Positions 44,885 through 54,589 of a stretch of DNA of 64,000 nucleotides are shown piece by piece; position 1 is the first letter of the stretch; every line of letters starts with the position of its first letter. The stretch comes from Isoetes taiwanensis (taxonomy: Eukaryota; Streptophyta; Lycopodiopsida; Isoetales; Isoetaceae). The notes beneath the pieces were generated by a model that saw only the letters and a program-made list of their open reading frames with translations, was not told the origin of the DNA and ran no database searches. Both the position numbers and the translations under genes were made by a program. The stretch lies in NCBI GenBank assembly GCA_021234155.1, contig JAJEKV010000145.1, forward strand, positions 250,001 to 314,000, written 5' to 3'.

Positions 44885-45545
44885 CAATAGAATAGAATAG
44901 AATAGTTTTTTTATCGTCCACTGAGACCAATCGGCCTATGGGACCCAGAAGGAGCGCAGCAAACTTATTACTGTCCGGGTTAAAAAACCCCCGCCCCGAA
45001 GGGTTTTCGAGGGAAAAACCGTGGCAGTAATAAGAATGCTGTCAAACTGTACAAGTATACATCATCATGAAATAAATGTGTATGTACATGTCAAGTGCGT
45101 GCCCGAGGACATAGCTGATCTCGCATGTCCATGACCTCCTGAAGGTATGATCCTAGCATCCGTACGGATGCCGTGCTCAATGTCACATGTAGCGGCTGGC
45201 CAGGCCTGACCAACTCAGCATAGCGTCGGTTTGATCATATCTTTGCAACTTTGAAGAGTATGAGATTCATCCTCAATGACTCCCATTTGGCGGCGTGATG
45301 AGCACATCTGGCGTGGCTCACCAATCCATCCGCTGTCTCAATTCGAAGATGATGTGCCCCTGTGCGAATGGAGGCAATGAGTCTGCGTCTTTTCATGGGC
45401 AAGTGGGTACGCAGGTAGCATTGTGGGCCTCGTTCCAATGTGGGATTTATGTGGCACCGGTAGTGTCTTTGTCTTGACTGTTCAAAGGGCGGCATCCCAA
45501 AAAGCTTCTTTGATGAAGCAAGCGTCAAGATATTGCCTCAAGCTA
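44885..45545 (-). mobile_element. 3' fragment of the RTE-like LINE with (TATTC)n tail
   Basis: Read on the minus strand, the fragment has a coding end (45,528-45,235; KRRRLIASIRTGAHHLRIET), then a 3' UTR with the same stem-forming segment as at 16.6 kb (44,978-45,020). The terminus reads CCGATTGGTCTCAGTGGACG, then ATAAAAAAA, then a (TATTC)n tail (44,885-44,905). Tail type differs from the (TTCC)n and (TTC)n copies. The 5' truncation is near 45,545. The 97-codon frame remains open, so this copy is younger than that at 42.2 kb. Confidence 0.85.
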
Positions 45546-46139
45546 TGGCGATCTGCCTCTGTTTGCACATGTATGCACCTGTGCTCCTGCGTACAAAGTG
45601 GTTTACAAAAAAAAAAAAAGGACTTTGAAATTTTTTGTACATACCAGTTTATGAACATGGTTTAAATTCTGAAAAAATGAAGTTTAGGTGGGTAACTTGC
45701 CTATGGTCTAGTGGATGGGCCACAAAAACAGGGTTGTATAGGCTTATTCTATGGACTCAAGATTGTGGAAAAGGCTCTGGCTATGGCTAGGCATCTATAT
45801 ATATTTAAAGTAATGATTTCTGAATAAAATGTTTCGCCGTCTGCTGCCCGAGCATAGCGGCCGAGCCAACTGCTCCTCCTTCTATGTCGGAAGCGGTCGT
45901 CCAGACCAACTGCTCTGCTTCTAAAGCGAGCAGCCAAATTGCGTGTTGCTAGTAGGCGGCCAGATCTTGCACTAGGGCTATGATAACATATGTGTACATG
46001 TGTAAATACATGTATGGAGGCACTTTCTTATACATGGGTGTGAGGTGGAAATTCCATATCTCAATAATATTCCTGGCATTATCTTGGGATCCAATGGTCC
46101 CAAATGAGAAATAAGGAATAGGTTAGAAAAAGGAGCTGA

Positions 46140-46890
46140 ATATCCAATGTGGTCATGTTTAAGCCAGCCCTAAATCGCAAAAAATCAGCGAAGTCCACAA
46201 AGACGCTGTGTATTTTTTTGTGATGTGGTTTAAACATGCCAAGATGTTATAGGGTAAGCTATTTGGAATTCCCAGTTTAGCAGTGACCGGCGTCAACCAG
46301 GAGCTGCTAACTGGGAATCACAGACCATTTAGATTACCCTAACAATATCATCATCGAGAAAAGATTTTACCTTGAGTTTGTTGCAGGATCACCAGATTTT
46401 GTAGCTGCAGATGACCGATTCAACCTGTAATTTAGAATTCTTGCACACGATTGTGATTCCTGGATATTGGAGCATTAGACGTGGCAGCACAAGAATGCAC
46501 CACCGGAATAAATCTTGACCCGATTATGATATTGTGGCTATAACATGTCAAAGACTCGGATTTGCCACGGATATACCCATGGTTTAAAGATGATGGCATT
46601 CTATATTTACGAAGCTTGTAGAAGGATTCCATTTTCCGCCATAAAATTCCGGGAAGAATCTCCTAAATGTAAAATGCCAGAAAAAGTCCACCGCTATAAA
46701 TGTCGGACATGGACATGTTATAGCTAGCCATAAATGGCAAAAAATCCGCTAAAGTCCACAAAAACGCCGTGTATTTTTTTTTCTTTGGGCGTATATAACA
46801 TGTTAAAGACCTAGATATACCACGGATATACCCATGACTAACATGTTAAGACCCGGATATACCACGGATATATAACACGAAGTCCAATAT
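46140..46890. repeat. Duplicated module with TCCACAAARACGCYGTGTATTT
   Basis: Segments at about 46,170-46,225 and 46,735-46,790 share AAATCNGCNAAGTCCACAAA and ACGC(T/C)GTGTATTTTTTT. Words ATAACATGT(T/C)AAAGAC and GCCACGGATATACCCATG (or ACCACGGATATA) occur at 46,540, 46,795, 46,845 and 46,858. This looks like debris of one repeated unit. No coding potential is seen. Confidence 0.65.
46251..46340. mobile_element. 90-base inverted repeat (MITE-like hairpin)
   Basis: AGGGTAAGCTATTTGG and TTCCCAGTTTAGCAG on the left pair with CTGCTAACTGGGAA and CCATTTAGATTACCCT on the right around a spacer of about 20 bases. I could not find a convincing target duplication, so its mobility is only inferred. Confidence 0.6.
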
Positions 46891-47060
46891 ATACAGCAGA
46901 AAAAGTAGTGTGAGACCGTACTTATTTGGTAACAGTATTTGCGAGAAAAAGTAGTTTGAGGTTGTTTGATGACCGTACCTATTTGGTTCGAGCTGTGTAT
47001 GAATGGCCACATTATTATCCTGGCCGCCAGGTTCCTCCATCCTTACCTTACAGTGTCGAA

Positions 47061-47325
47061 TAGAATGAGCATCTTAACAAGAATTCTGGACAGGGCACAA
47101 AAGGAAATTGGAAGAGCATATTATCTGTGTTGCCGATCCTATAAAAAAACTAGATTGACCCCAGATTGCACTTTTGAGGTCATGTTTAAGGGACTTGAAT
47201 GAAGTGATCAGGCATGCCTTTGGGCATTCTTTATACTTGGATAAAGAGGCAGAGCCGCAAACAAATGTTTAGATGAAATTTATCTAGCTATGCTTGGATA
47301 AAGGCCTCAAAACCAATGTACAGAT
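47061..47325 (+). pseudogene. Remnant copy of the 75-codon tandem gene, interrupted by hAT
   Basis: ATGAGCATCTTAACAAGAAT, then TCTGGACAGG, aligns with the start of the two intact copies (MSILTRIL against MSRLARIL). The upstream CTGGCCGCCAG motif is also shared (47,022), but the TATA-box segment is missing. After about ten codons the homology to the protein ends. The 3' flank (CAGGCATGCCTTTGGGCATT) still matches the 3' flanks of the other units. The flank is split at 47,326 by the hAT-like element and resumes at 49,270. Confidence 0.6.
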
Positions 47326-48300
47326 CATAGTTGGGAGTTAGCAGTTAGTAGTTAGCTAACGGCTAACGCGAAAATAACGTATAACGAGTTATCACCAGAG
47401 GTGATAACGAGTTATCTATTCCCCACAAAAAAACGTTCGAATTTTAACAATTTGAAACTTGTTTTTTACTAATTGGAACACACTGAATTCAAATATGCAA
47501 TCAGAATTCTCAAATACCTACTCTAACCTACTAAAACTTGACAATAATGCCCAAACCTGTACAATGTGGAGGTACAATGCTGAGGTACAAAAATCAGAGC
47601 AGCAGCAATTCTGTGATTTGATCCATAGCAGCAGCAATTCTGTGAAGATCAGAAGGTGAACAGACCTGCCATTCGTTATCAGCATTTTTGAACAGCAGTA
47701 ACAGCATTGGCCAAGGCATGGATGGGAATGGGATTCACTCAACTAAACAAGCATTGAAGGTAGATTTCAGAATGATAGATTAGATGACAGAAATCGAAGT
47801 AAAAAGCAGATACAATAGGGTAAATGAGGATTCGATGAACAAAAAGACAGCTTGGGAATCGACTTGCTCTCTTCTTGCATTCGAGGTATCTATAGACAAG
47901 CCTTTGGTACAGAAAGGATTAAAACAGAATAGGATTAACACAGGTAATTATATCTACATCCAAAAATACACAGGCAGGAATAAGATAGCAGGAAAACATT
48001 ATCTTGGGGAAAAGCAATCCTTTCACGAAGCAAAAATTATTGATTCCTCTTCACATGGCCAAGTCAAGCTATAAGTGCCAACAATCAAGTATGCAAAATC
48101 AAAACGTCCATAGAATGATTGATGGCACTCTTCAAATCCACCATGCTTAGAATTTGGACTTCAGTTTACAGATCGAAAATTTTTATTCAGCCAAATCTTG
48201 ATTACATTCAATCCTCCTTGCAGAAATTTCTGCATCTGCTACAGGACACTTTAAAAAGGCTATAACTGGTTATTTGATATTAGCACACATAAGTTTCAAG

Positions 48301-48377
48301 TCTAATTCAGCACATGAATGTTCATGATCCTACCAAGTCTAATTCAGCACATAAATGTTCATGATCCTACCAAGTCT
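48301..48377. repeat. 37-base tandem duplication
   Basis: TCTAATTCAGCACAT(G/A)AATG, then TTCATGATCCTACCAAG, occurs at 48,301 and 48,338, followed by a third start TCTAATTC. It lies in the 3' flank of the captured glyoxalase-like exons. Confidence 0.9.
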
Positions 48378-48422
48378 AATTCTTTGTTAACACTGTATTT
48401 CTGGAGGCAAGAAGTCTGGCTA

Positions 48423-48951
48423 TTAACTAAGGATTAAATTTGCACTCTGTTTAGCTTGGATGCTGTTGTAGAACTTTGAAAGGCAGACAGAGGCACCAAG
48501 TGGCTCTACTGGCAGCTTCTCACAGGTGCAGATCTCTATCATAAAACCATCTGAATCATGAAAAAAAAGTTGTTCTACTTCAATTCCCTTCTCTGGTATC
48601 ACCCTTCTTTCATACTTGATCCCTGCTTCATTCAACAGCTTTTCCACCATAACTATATCTTCACACTGCTCCAGAACAATAAGAAAACATAAGTTAAGTC
48701 AGTTAAGAGCCAATACTATACCTGGAAAAAATGTGGTCTGCTCTAACATTAACTTTATCCTTCTTAGGAATAGCATCTTCGCAATGTAGCAGATGAATGC
48801 CGATGCCATAGCTAAACAACCTGTAAAAGAATTCAAGTTTGCATCAAGAATCCGAAGCAAGGCTTCATAACCCTAAAAAAAGAAATGTGAAGCGGCTTAC
48901 CAAGCTCCTTCAAAATTGAGAGCTCCAGGCCGACGGATTTGCATTATGCAA
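48423..48951 (-). pseudogene. Glyoxalase I/VOC-superfamily gene fragment, three exons
   Basis: Exon A (48,951-48,901) encodes MQIRRPGALNFEGAW and ends at a GT donor. Exon B (48,820-48,722) continues in frame with LFSYGIGIHLLHCEDAIP. Exon C (48,665-48,423) encodes MVEKLLNEAGIKYERR, then VEQLFFHDSDGFMIEICTCE, and a stop. This is the C-terminal half of a plant VOC protein of the glyoxalase I family, which typically binds a metal through His/Glu residues (here H of GIHLL and E of MIEIC) and processes small aldehyde or glutathione adducts. The N-terminal strand module is missing. One base is lost in the T-run at the end of exon B, putting exons B and C out of frame. A possible 5' leader exon lies near 49,017. 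It lies wholly inside the hAT-like element. Confidence 0.85.
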
Positions 48952-49530
48952 CTGATTGAACTGAATGCTAATATCTAGTCTAACTAAACAAAACCCTGTA
49001 ATCTCAGAGATTTCTTACCTGTCTGTAACCCGAGGATGCTGGGCCGATCAGAAACGGCCGGATTCAATAGCTGGAGCGACCACAATCCACCGGATTGAAG
49101 CTGTAGCAGACGCCAAGGAAAGCGCAGGGCACGGGAGATTTTTTTTGGAGGGAAAAAATGGCCACTGTTTTTTTTTTGGCGAAAATAACAGACGTGATTC
49201 CCCGTGATTTTTTTTAATCACGTATCACGCGTTAGCAAATTGGGGCTAACGCGTGATCTGCCAACTATGGTACAGATGAGATTTGTTTGATATAGTCGTT
49301 TGAATGTAAAAATAGTCCCTCTGGGTTAATATTGTTTACGTAAAAAGCTGACCACTTGCTTTCCTACCACGGAAGGTTTGAGTGTGTAAGTGAAAACGAT
49401 CTTGGCAAGAGAACAAATACTACTTGATGATGAAATAATCAAGCAAGTAGAAGCCCATGTGACTGAGGATCCGTCCGTCCACAAGATCATATCTGCTCTG
49501 CTTTATGGGGTCTCCACTAAAGTAAATTTC

Positions 49531-49571
49531 TGGCCGCCATATGTTGCTGGCCGCCAGAACCCTTATTTATA
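49531..49571 (+). promoter_or_regulatory. Promoter of 75-codon gene copy 1: TGGCCGCCA motifs and TATA box
   Basis: TGGCCGCCATATGTTGCTGG, then CCGCCAGAAC, precedes TTATTTATA (49,563-49,571), 84 bases upstream of the ATG. The same arrangement (GCCGCCATATTATGCTGGCC, GCCAGAAACGC, TTATTTATA) occurs at the second copy with the same spacing. The conserved spacing to the start codon supports a core promoter with a 5' UTR of roughly 50 bases. Confidence 0.65.
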
Positions 49572-49654
49572 CCCTCCAATACTTATCACGTTCTTCACAC
49601 AATCTTAGACGGAATTTTATAGCTCCCTTTGCGTTGATCAGTCGGTGGATAGAT

Positions 49655-49882
49655 ATGAGCAGATTAGCAAGAATTCTGGAAGACGCATTCAGCGCTGTTC
49701 CAAGCAGATTTAGAAGCCCTCCTCAAAAAATGGCCCAGCTCTCTGCTTTTTATCAGATGAGGGAAGAATGCCGCTGTTGTAGTTTCTCATCTGCAGCTCC
49801 CCCTGCTCCTTCTCAGGAGCATGGCAAAAAGGATGCTTTCACTAGATCTGACTGGATGCTGATCAGCAGCTTGGACAGATAA
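49655..49882 (+). CDS. 75-aa protein of unknown function, tandem copy 1
   Basis: The frame starts MSRLARILEDAFSAVPSRFR and contains MAQLSAFYQMREECRCCSFS, an Ala/Pro/Ser-rich linker, then FTRSDWMLISSLDR and a stop. There is no signal peptide and no transmembrane segment. A short CRCC cluster could bind metal or form disulfides. Copy 2, 2 kb downstream, has the same length. The two differ at six residues, and about seven of the base changes are silent, with no indel. The ATG lies at the same place relative to a shared TATA box. An in-frame ATG ahead of this one (49,541) lacks a counterpart in copy 2, so I choose 49,655. No known family is recognised. It may be a lineage-specific small gene. Confidence 0.6.
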   Translation: MSRLARILEDAFSAVPSRFRSPPQKMAQLSAFYQMREECRCCSFSSAAPPAPSQEHGKKDAFTRSDWMLISSLDR

Positions 49883-49899
49883 TGGCATATGGGGAAATT

Positions 49900-51550
49900 G
49901 GAAGGATACCTGTGTAATATAAGAATTACTTAGTTGAAAATAGGCTGGCCTGGCTCTATTTTATCCATATTCTCATGGTGCATATAGTTACCTGAGATTT
50001 TGAATGAAGTGATCAAGCATGCCTCAGATCAGAAGATGATGAAGAAGAAACATTTCTCAATAGCTCAAACAAATGTCAGAAAAGATGTTTTGATATTACT
50101 TGTTTGAATGCAAAAGGAGTTGTTTTACCAGAGAAAGTTGGAGTCTTTAAAGGGTGCAGCTTGTAGAAGATATGAAACGAATGAGAAAAGAGTGTCATTG
50201 TCCATATTTGCATCCTGATAGAAAACTTGCTACTGGAAGATTGGCAGTTCTACATTTCTCGTCCAAATTGCACTTCTGAAATCGTAATCAGGTGCCTTTG
50301 GGCACTCTTTATGCAAAGAAAGCAACTACAAATGTAGTTATTTTTCAAACAGTTGTTGGAATGCAAAAATAGCTTCTCTTGTATATTTTGTGTCCAAGTC
50401 AATAATCATTCTTCTTAGACTTTACAGAGAAAGCATCAAGTAATCATCTAATGATTTACCAACCAGAAAAGTTTGAGGGGTCTTTATGTGAAGGTGTTAG
50501 CAGTTTATATGTGGATGGATCATAGAATAACAGGTAGAGATATGGAACCAAATGATTAATTGTTGAAATTAGACTGATTTTTTCATGACATGATCAGTTA
50601 AAGAATCCAAATTTGCAGCCTTTTTTATATATCACTAAATTGGGAAATGATTAATTGTAGAATTAGACTGATTTTTCCATTGCATGATCAGTTAAAGAAC
50701 TAACTTTGCTATAAATAAGGTTTTCTTTTAAATGTCATTAGATTAGATGAGTCCAGGAAGGTTGATCGTGCAAAGGGGTGAAAATGGTACTTTAACACAG
50801 AACTAGAGAACAAACACACTTGAATGGCATGCCAAAGATGGTTAAAAACTTCACACTCAACGAGTACTAAAGAACCCAGTTACGCTGCACAGCCTACAAG
50901 AGAAGAGGAAACCAGAAAGGTGGTTAAGAATTTTACATGAAAAACTAAGTTAAAGACACAACATTGCAAATGAAGGGAAGGCTCAGAATGGTGGATATCT
51001 TACAACCTTAGAGATAGTGAAATTTAGTTGAAGATGAACACATCACGGCTTCACCAGAGACTTGCAGCAGAAACAACGAAAAGTAGAAGCTCAGTATGTT
51101 GCTGGCACTTTGTTGGAGCAAGTAAAGCTCAAAAAAAAAAAAAAGAGCACACCACCTATTGTGCGGGTGCCCGTATATCTACAACTGGATGTGGTTAATC
51201 TGGACCTGCGCTGTTAAAATCTCAGAAAACCCAAGTTCAATGCTTTTTCAACTCAATCCAGCCTGGTGATAATTCAAATTGAGCAATTTCTTCAACAATC
51301 CAAGGTTTTAGAGGTGGCAAAGGCCTCCCACGAAGTTTCAAGGATGATCATTTTATTTTATTTTGTGGTTATTCCAGACTTCTGGACTCTTAACCACTAA
51401 ATTAAACCCGATTAACCACATCCCCTTCTAGATTTTTCTCACCAAATGAGATTATTATTTATCAGCCCACGTGATTGAGGGTCCCATATCTGCTTTCTGG
51501 ACCTATAGTCATTGTGGCGGCACAAGATAACCAAAGTCTCCAGTAAAAAA
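49900..51550 (+). other. Spacer of the tandem unit with repeated 3'-flank modules
   Basis: Contains several related copies of the gene's 3' flank: GAATGAAGTGATCAAGCATG at about 50,003; TGCACTTCTGAAATCGTAAT and CAGGTGCCTTTGGGCACTCT at about 50,270-50,312; and TTGTTTGAATGCAAAAGGAG at about 50,100. An A-run lies at 51,131-51,144. Two near-identical segments with AGACTGATTTTT(T/C)CAT and TGATCAGTTAAAGAA lie at 50,570-50,605 and 50,665-50,700. No additional gene is seen. Confidence 0.5.
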
Positions 51551-51554
51551 TAAA

Positions 51555-51600
51555 ATCCAGCCGCCATATTATGCTGGCCGCCAGAAACGCTTATTTATAG
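51555..51600 (+). promoter_or_regulatory. Promoter of 75-codon gene copy 2
   Basis: CAGCCGCCATATTATGCTGG, then CCGCCAGAAACGC, stands just before TTATTTATA (51,591-51,599). The TATA box is 81 bases upstream of the ATG, against 84 in copy 1. Confidence 0.65.
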
Positions 51601-51679
51601 CCTCAAATACCACATTCTTCACACAACCTCACAGCAAGATTTGTAGCTCCCTTTCACTTGATCAGTCATCCGATTAGAT

Positions 51680-51907
51680 ATGAGCAGATTAGCAAGAATT
51701 GTAGAAGATGCATTCAGTGCTGCTCCAAGCAGATTAAGAAGCAATCCTCAAAAAATGGCCCAGCTCTCTGCATTTTATCAGATGAGAGAAGAATGCCGCT
51801 GTTGTAGTTTCTCATCTGCAGCTTCCCCTGCTCCTTCTCAGGAGCATGACAAAAAGGATGCTTTCACCAGATCTGACTGGATGCTCATCAGCAGCTTGGA
51901 CAGATAA
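51680..51907 (+). CDS. 75-aa protein of unknown function, tandem copy 2
   Basis: The frame starts MSRLARIVEDAFSAAPSRLR, has MAQLSAFYQMREECRCCSFS unchanged from copy 1, and ends FTRSDWMLISSLDR. Differences from copy 1 are Leu/Val, Val/Ala, Phe/Leu, Pro/Asn, Pro/Ser and Gly/Asp. The central MAQLSAFYQMREECRCC block and the last 14 residues are invariant. Homology also covers the promoter, the 5' UTR (TGTAGCTCCCTTT) and the 3' flank (GGCTGGCCT, GCATGCCTTTG-like). This indicates a segmental tandem duplication of a whole transcription unit rather than a retrocopy. Function unknown. Confidence 0.62.
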   Translation: MSRLARIVEDAFSAAPSRLRSNPQKMAQLSAFYQMREECRCCSFSSAASPAPSQEHDKKDAFTRSDWMLISSLDR

Positions 51908-52530
51908 TGGCATCAGAGGAATTGGATGGGTATTATATCTGTGTGATAAATGAATCAGTTAGTGAAAAATAGGCTGGCCTAGTTCTCTTGTCCAGATTAT
52001 GCTTTTAGTATCATGAATAAGGGCACCAGACCAGAGATTTGAATGATGTGACCAGACATGCCTTTGCTCCTTAAAGAAGAAAAAGTAAAAGCACTTCTCA
52101 ATAGCTCAAACAAATGTACAGAAAACTGTTTTGAAATGCAAAAGGGGCTTTCCCCTTATTTCAGCTGCTTGAAAATTTTCTGCGTTTCAAGATATTAGCA
52201 ATCTTTTCTACATTTGATAACTTATTGGATGGCATGTTCACACTTGAGCAAGTTAATATGTCATCTTTCCCTTGTTATTTGGACCACCAATTAACCACGT
52301 CACCTTGTAGATATAGTGCCAACTTTTCTTCCCAGCTTGTTATGGCATATTAACAATAAGATTAGTTGGAAAGTAAGTTTAAATGGTGGTTGGGATGCTT
52401 AATATTATTCTACGAGAGGAGAAGACAACTTCAAAGATCCATATTTTAGGATTTGGTAGATTATGGGTCCCATAATGATATCTCGAAGAAAAGGAGAGCC
52501 ACAAAAAAGTCTATAGACAGGTGAGCATGT

Positions 52531-52655
52531 ATGGTGTCCAAGATGTGGTATTTATGTTTTTTGGCGTATATGGAGCCAAGATGTGGTCTTATATGGTGTC
52601 CAAGATGTGGTATTTATGTTTTTTGGCATATATAGAGTCCAAGATGTGGTCTTTT
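52531..52655 (+). repeat. 62-base tandem duplication
   Basis: ATGGTGTCCAAGATGTGGTA starts at 52,531 and again at 52,593. Both are followed by TTTATGTTTTTTGGC and an (A/G)TATA...CCAAGATGTGGTCTT half. Confidence 0.92.
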
Positions 52656-52713
52656 TGACCATAAAAATGCGTTGTTCACCCAGGCTGGTATATCCCGCCA
52701 AGAAGTGGTACAT

Positions 52714-54508
52714 TCAGCCATCTACTCCTACTGCTGTCAAGTATGACATTGCCCCAAACATCCATCTATTCTTGTTTTTCTTTCCAATAGTTGTCCAATT
52801 GAACACATAGCTCCTAATTGGTAGTTGTTTCTCAAGTATGGGGAACTCATCCCAAGTCCTCCTTGTTTCTTTCGACACCTTGGATGTGAGCTCCTTTATC
52901 TGCCTTTGGTAACAAAGCGGTTGATCATCCTTCAAAGCCTCAAAATTGGGGCTGAGGGAGAATACCTCCTCCCTTCTATCGATCCTCTCTCTAGTGTTCT
53001 CAAACACTTGAAAATAGAACTCACATGGGAATTCAGATCATCCCTCCATAAGATCAAGCACAAAATGACCATAGGTGCCAGTTCCATGTCCATGTATCAA
53101 GACACTCGCCAAGCTTACTTTCATCTGAAAAGCGTTTGACAACACTTGGGCAAAGGATCTAGCTTTGGCAAGAAAGTTTTGTGTTGGTTCATCTTATCAA
53201 GAATTATACACAAAAATCTGTCATGTTGCATCTGCGAAAATGTTCTCCACTGCCAATGTAGCTGTCTACATAATATTGGTCTGATTGGTGATCTGCAAAT
53301 TGCTCCCTGATTGCCATTCTTTCTTTTTCTATTCCAGTTGATGCAAGTGTATCGTTGGTTGCAAATGTTGCACTTTGAGAATGGCATTTGTTGCAAGACA
53401 TACACGTCTGAGAAGTGAGTTTTCCGTAACCTGCTGAAAGATGATTGAGAAAGAGGCCGACCTCCAGTAGCTTCTAGAATGGAGTTGACCTCTTTAAGGC
53501 ACTCTTTCTCGATGTAATGCTGTGGCAATACCGTTTGGACCACTTGTACACCGTGCTCGTTCACCTTCGACTTATGTGGCATGGCATGTATCTCACAAAG
53601 CTCCCGAAGACTGCAATGCCCCTCAATGTGTTTGCTCTAGGTTTCAAAGTTAATGGATTGCCATGCTGGAACAACCTGTACCTTTTTCTGACATGCTCCC
53701 AATATCTGGAAAATGATGTCTTGCCCAGGCCAAGAATCCATTTTAATGCTCTCCTACATATCTTCAGGCCCCTCAATTGATAAAGTAATATTCTTGTTTC
53801 TTCATCATAGCAGAAATTTCTATACAAGGAGTAGATGACATTAATCCTGTCTTTCTGAAGTTGCCCAATGTATTGGGCCCTTATTTCCACAAGGTCATCC
53901 ATACTATACTGAACTGTGCAATCTAGATTGCAACACTCTTGTCCCCTCATTGCTTCTAGGTTTTCTCTGGTTGCTGCCATACTTTCCATCCTTTGTAAAT
54001 ATCTCTCGCTTCTAGCTCTTTTGGGCACCTTTGGCTGCCATTTATGAAACCGATAACGCCTCTTTCTTATAATCAAAGGATGATCATCCACCACCAAGTC
54101 TTCCACATCGGCTAGGTTGGGCCTCGGGGTATTTACTTCAGACGGGCCTTCTAGGTTCTCACCATTCTTGTGTGTAATATGTCTAATTGGCCATCTTAAC
54201 TGAGTTTGAGACCCAAGCAACCCAGAGCACACAATGCAGTCACTGGAGCTCCCTTGGGATATGACTGTATCGACCTGGATAAGAAGCTTCCCAATGCCAA
54301 CACCCAGATGATCATCTCCAAGCCTTTGATCATTCACACTATTAGATGGATCCACTGCAGTTATGATGCCCTCTGCAAAGACCGCCCCGCTGCATGGGTG
54401 CAACAATAAGCAATCCATCTTCCTCCATTGGAGCCTAGGGCAATGTTTCGTGTTTGGCTTGCTTGATTCGATTCTGCTTTCAAATTCTCCCGAAATGAAA
54501 GAAGACAT
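52714..54508 (-). pseudogene. DUF7869-type (putative DDE transposase-like) gene, broken
   Basis: A 315-codon frame (54,508-53,561) has a basic segment RKRRYRFHKWQPKVPKRARS, then ECCNLDCTVQYSMDDLVEIR with YLQRMESM before it, and ICRRALKWILGLGKTSFSRY. After a frameshift follow SFSRLRKTHFSDV, FSKCNICNQ, AIREQFADHQ (other frame) and DKMNQHKTFLPKLD. Then come LIHGHGTGTYGHFVLD and, near 52,790, a WTTIGKKNKNRWMF block corresponding to the family's 'LDN...ENKNRWMF'. This order (Cys-rich N-terminal module, 'FSKC..C', 'DxMDQ.KT', 'HG..YGHF', 'LDN..ENKN') is that of large uncharacterised plant and animal proteins annotated DUF7869, thought to be transposon-derived. At least three frame changes and internal stops make this copy inactive. 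The C-terminal 'HTHEDVDQ' block is absent. Confidence 0.72.
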
Positions 54509-54589
54509 TCAACATGGAACATTATAACCATATAATCATCAACACTATAAAACAATAAACAATAACATATAATCATATAACATTAAGCA

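Larger units (their letters stand above)
47326..49269. mobile_element. hAT-like DNA transposon (1,944 bp) carrying host exons
   Basis: The left end CATAGTTGGGAG and the right end CTGCCAACTATG are inverted repeats matching at 11 of 12 positions. An identical 8-base duplication GTACAGAT flanks it (47,318-47,325 and 49,270-49,277), the hAT signature. Subterminal words CTAACGCG and GCGAAAATAAC occur near both ends, as expected for transposase binding sites. The empty site can be read from the paralogous units at about 50,070-50,110 and 52,105-52,130, where CAAATGT(A)CAGA runs straight on. No transposase is encoded. Instead it contains minus-strand exons of a glyoxalase-like gene, so it is a non-autonomous, gene-fragment-carrying (Pack-type) element. 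Confidence 0.9.

Noticed and set aside
47784-48074. 96-codon plus-strand frame inside the hAT-like element
   Set aside because: Lies opposite the non-coding 3' side of the captured gene, shows no similarity to a hAT transposase (no BED finger, no dimerisation domain).
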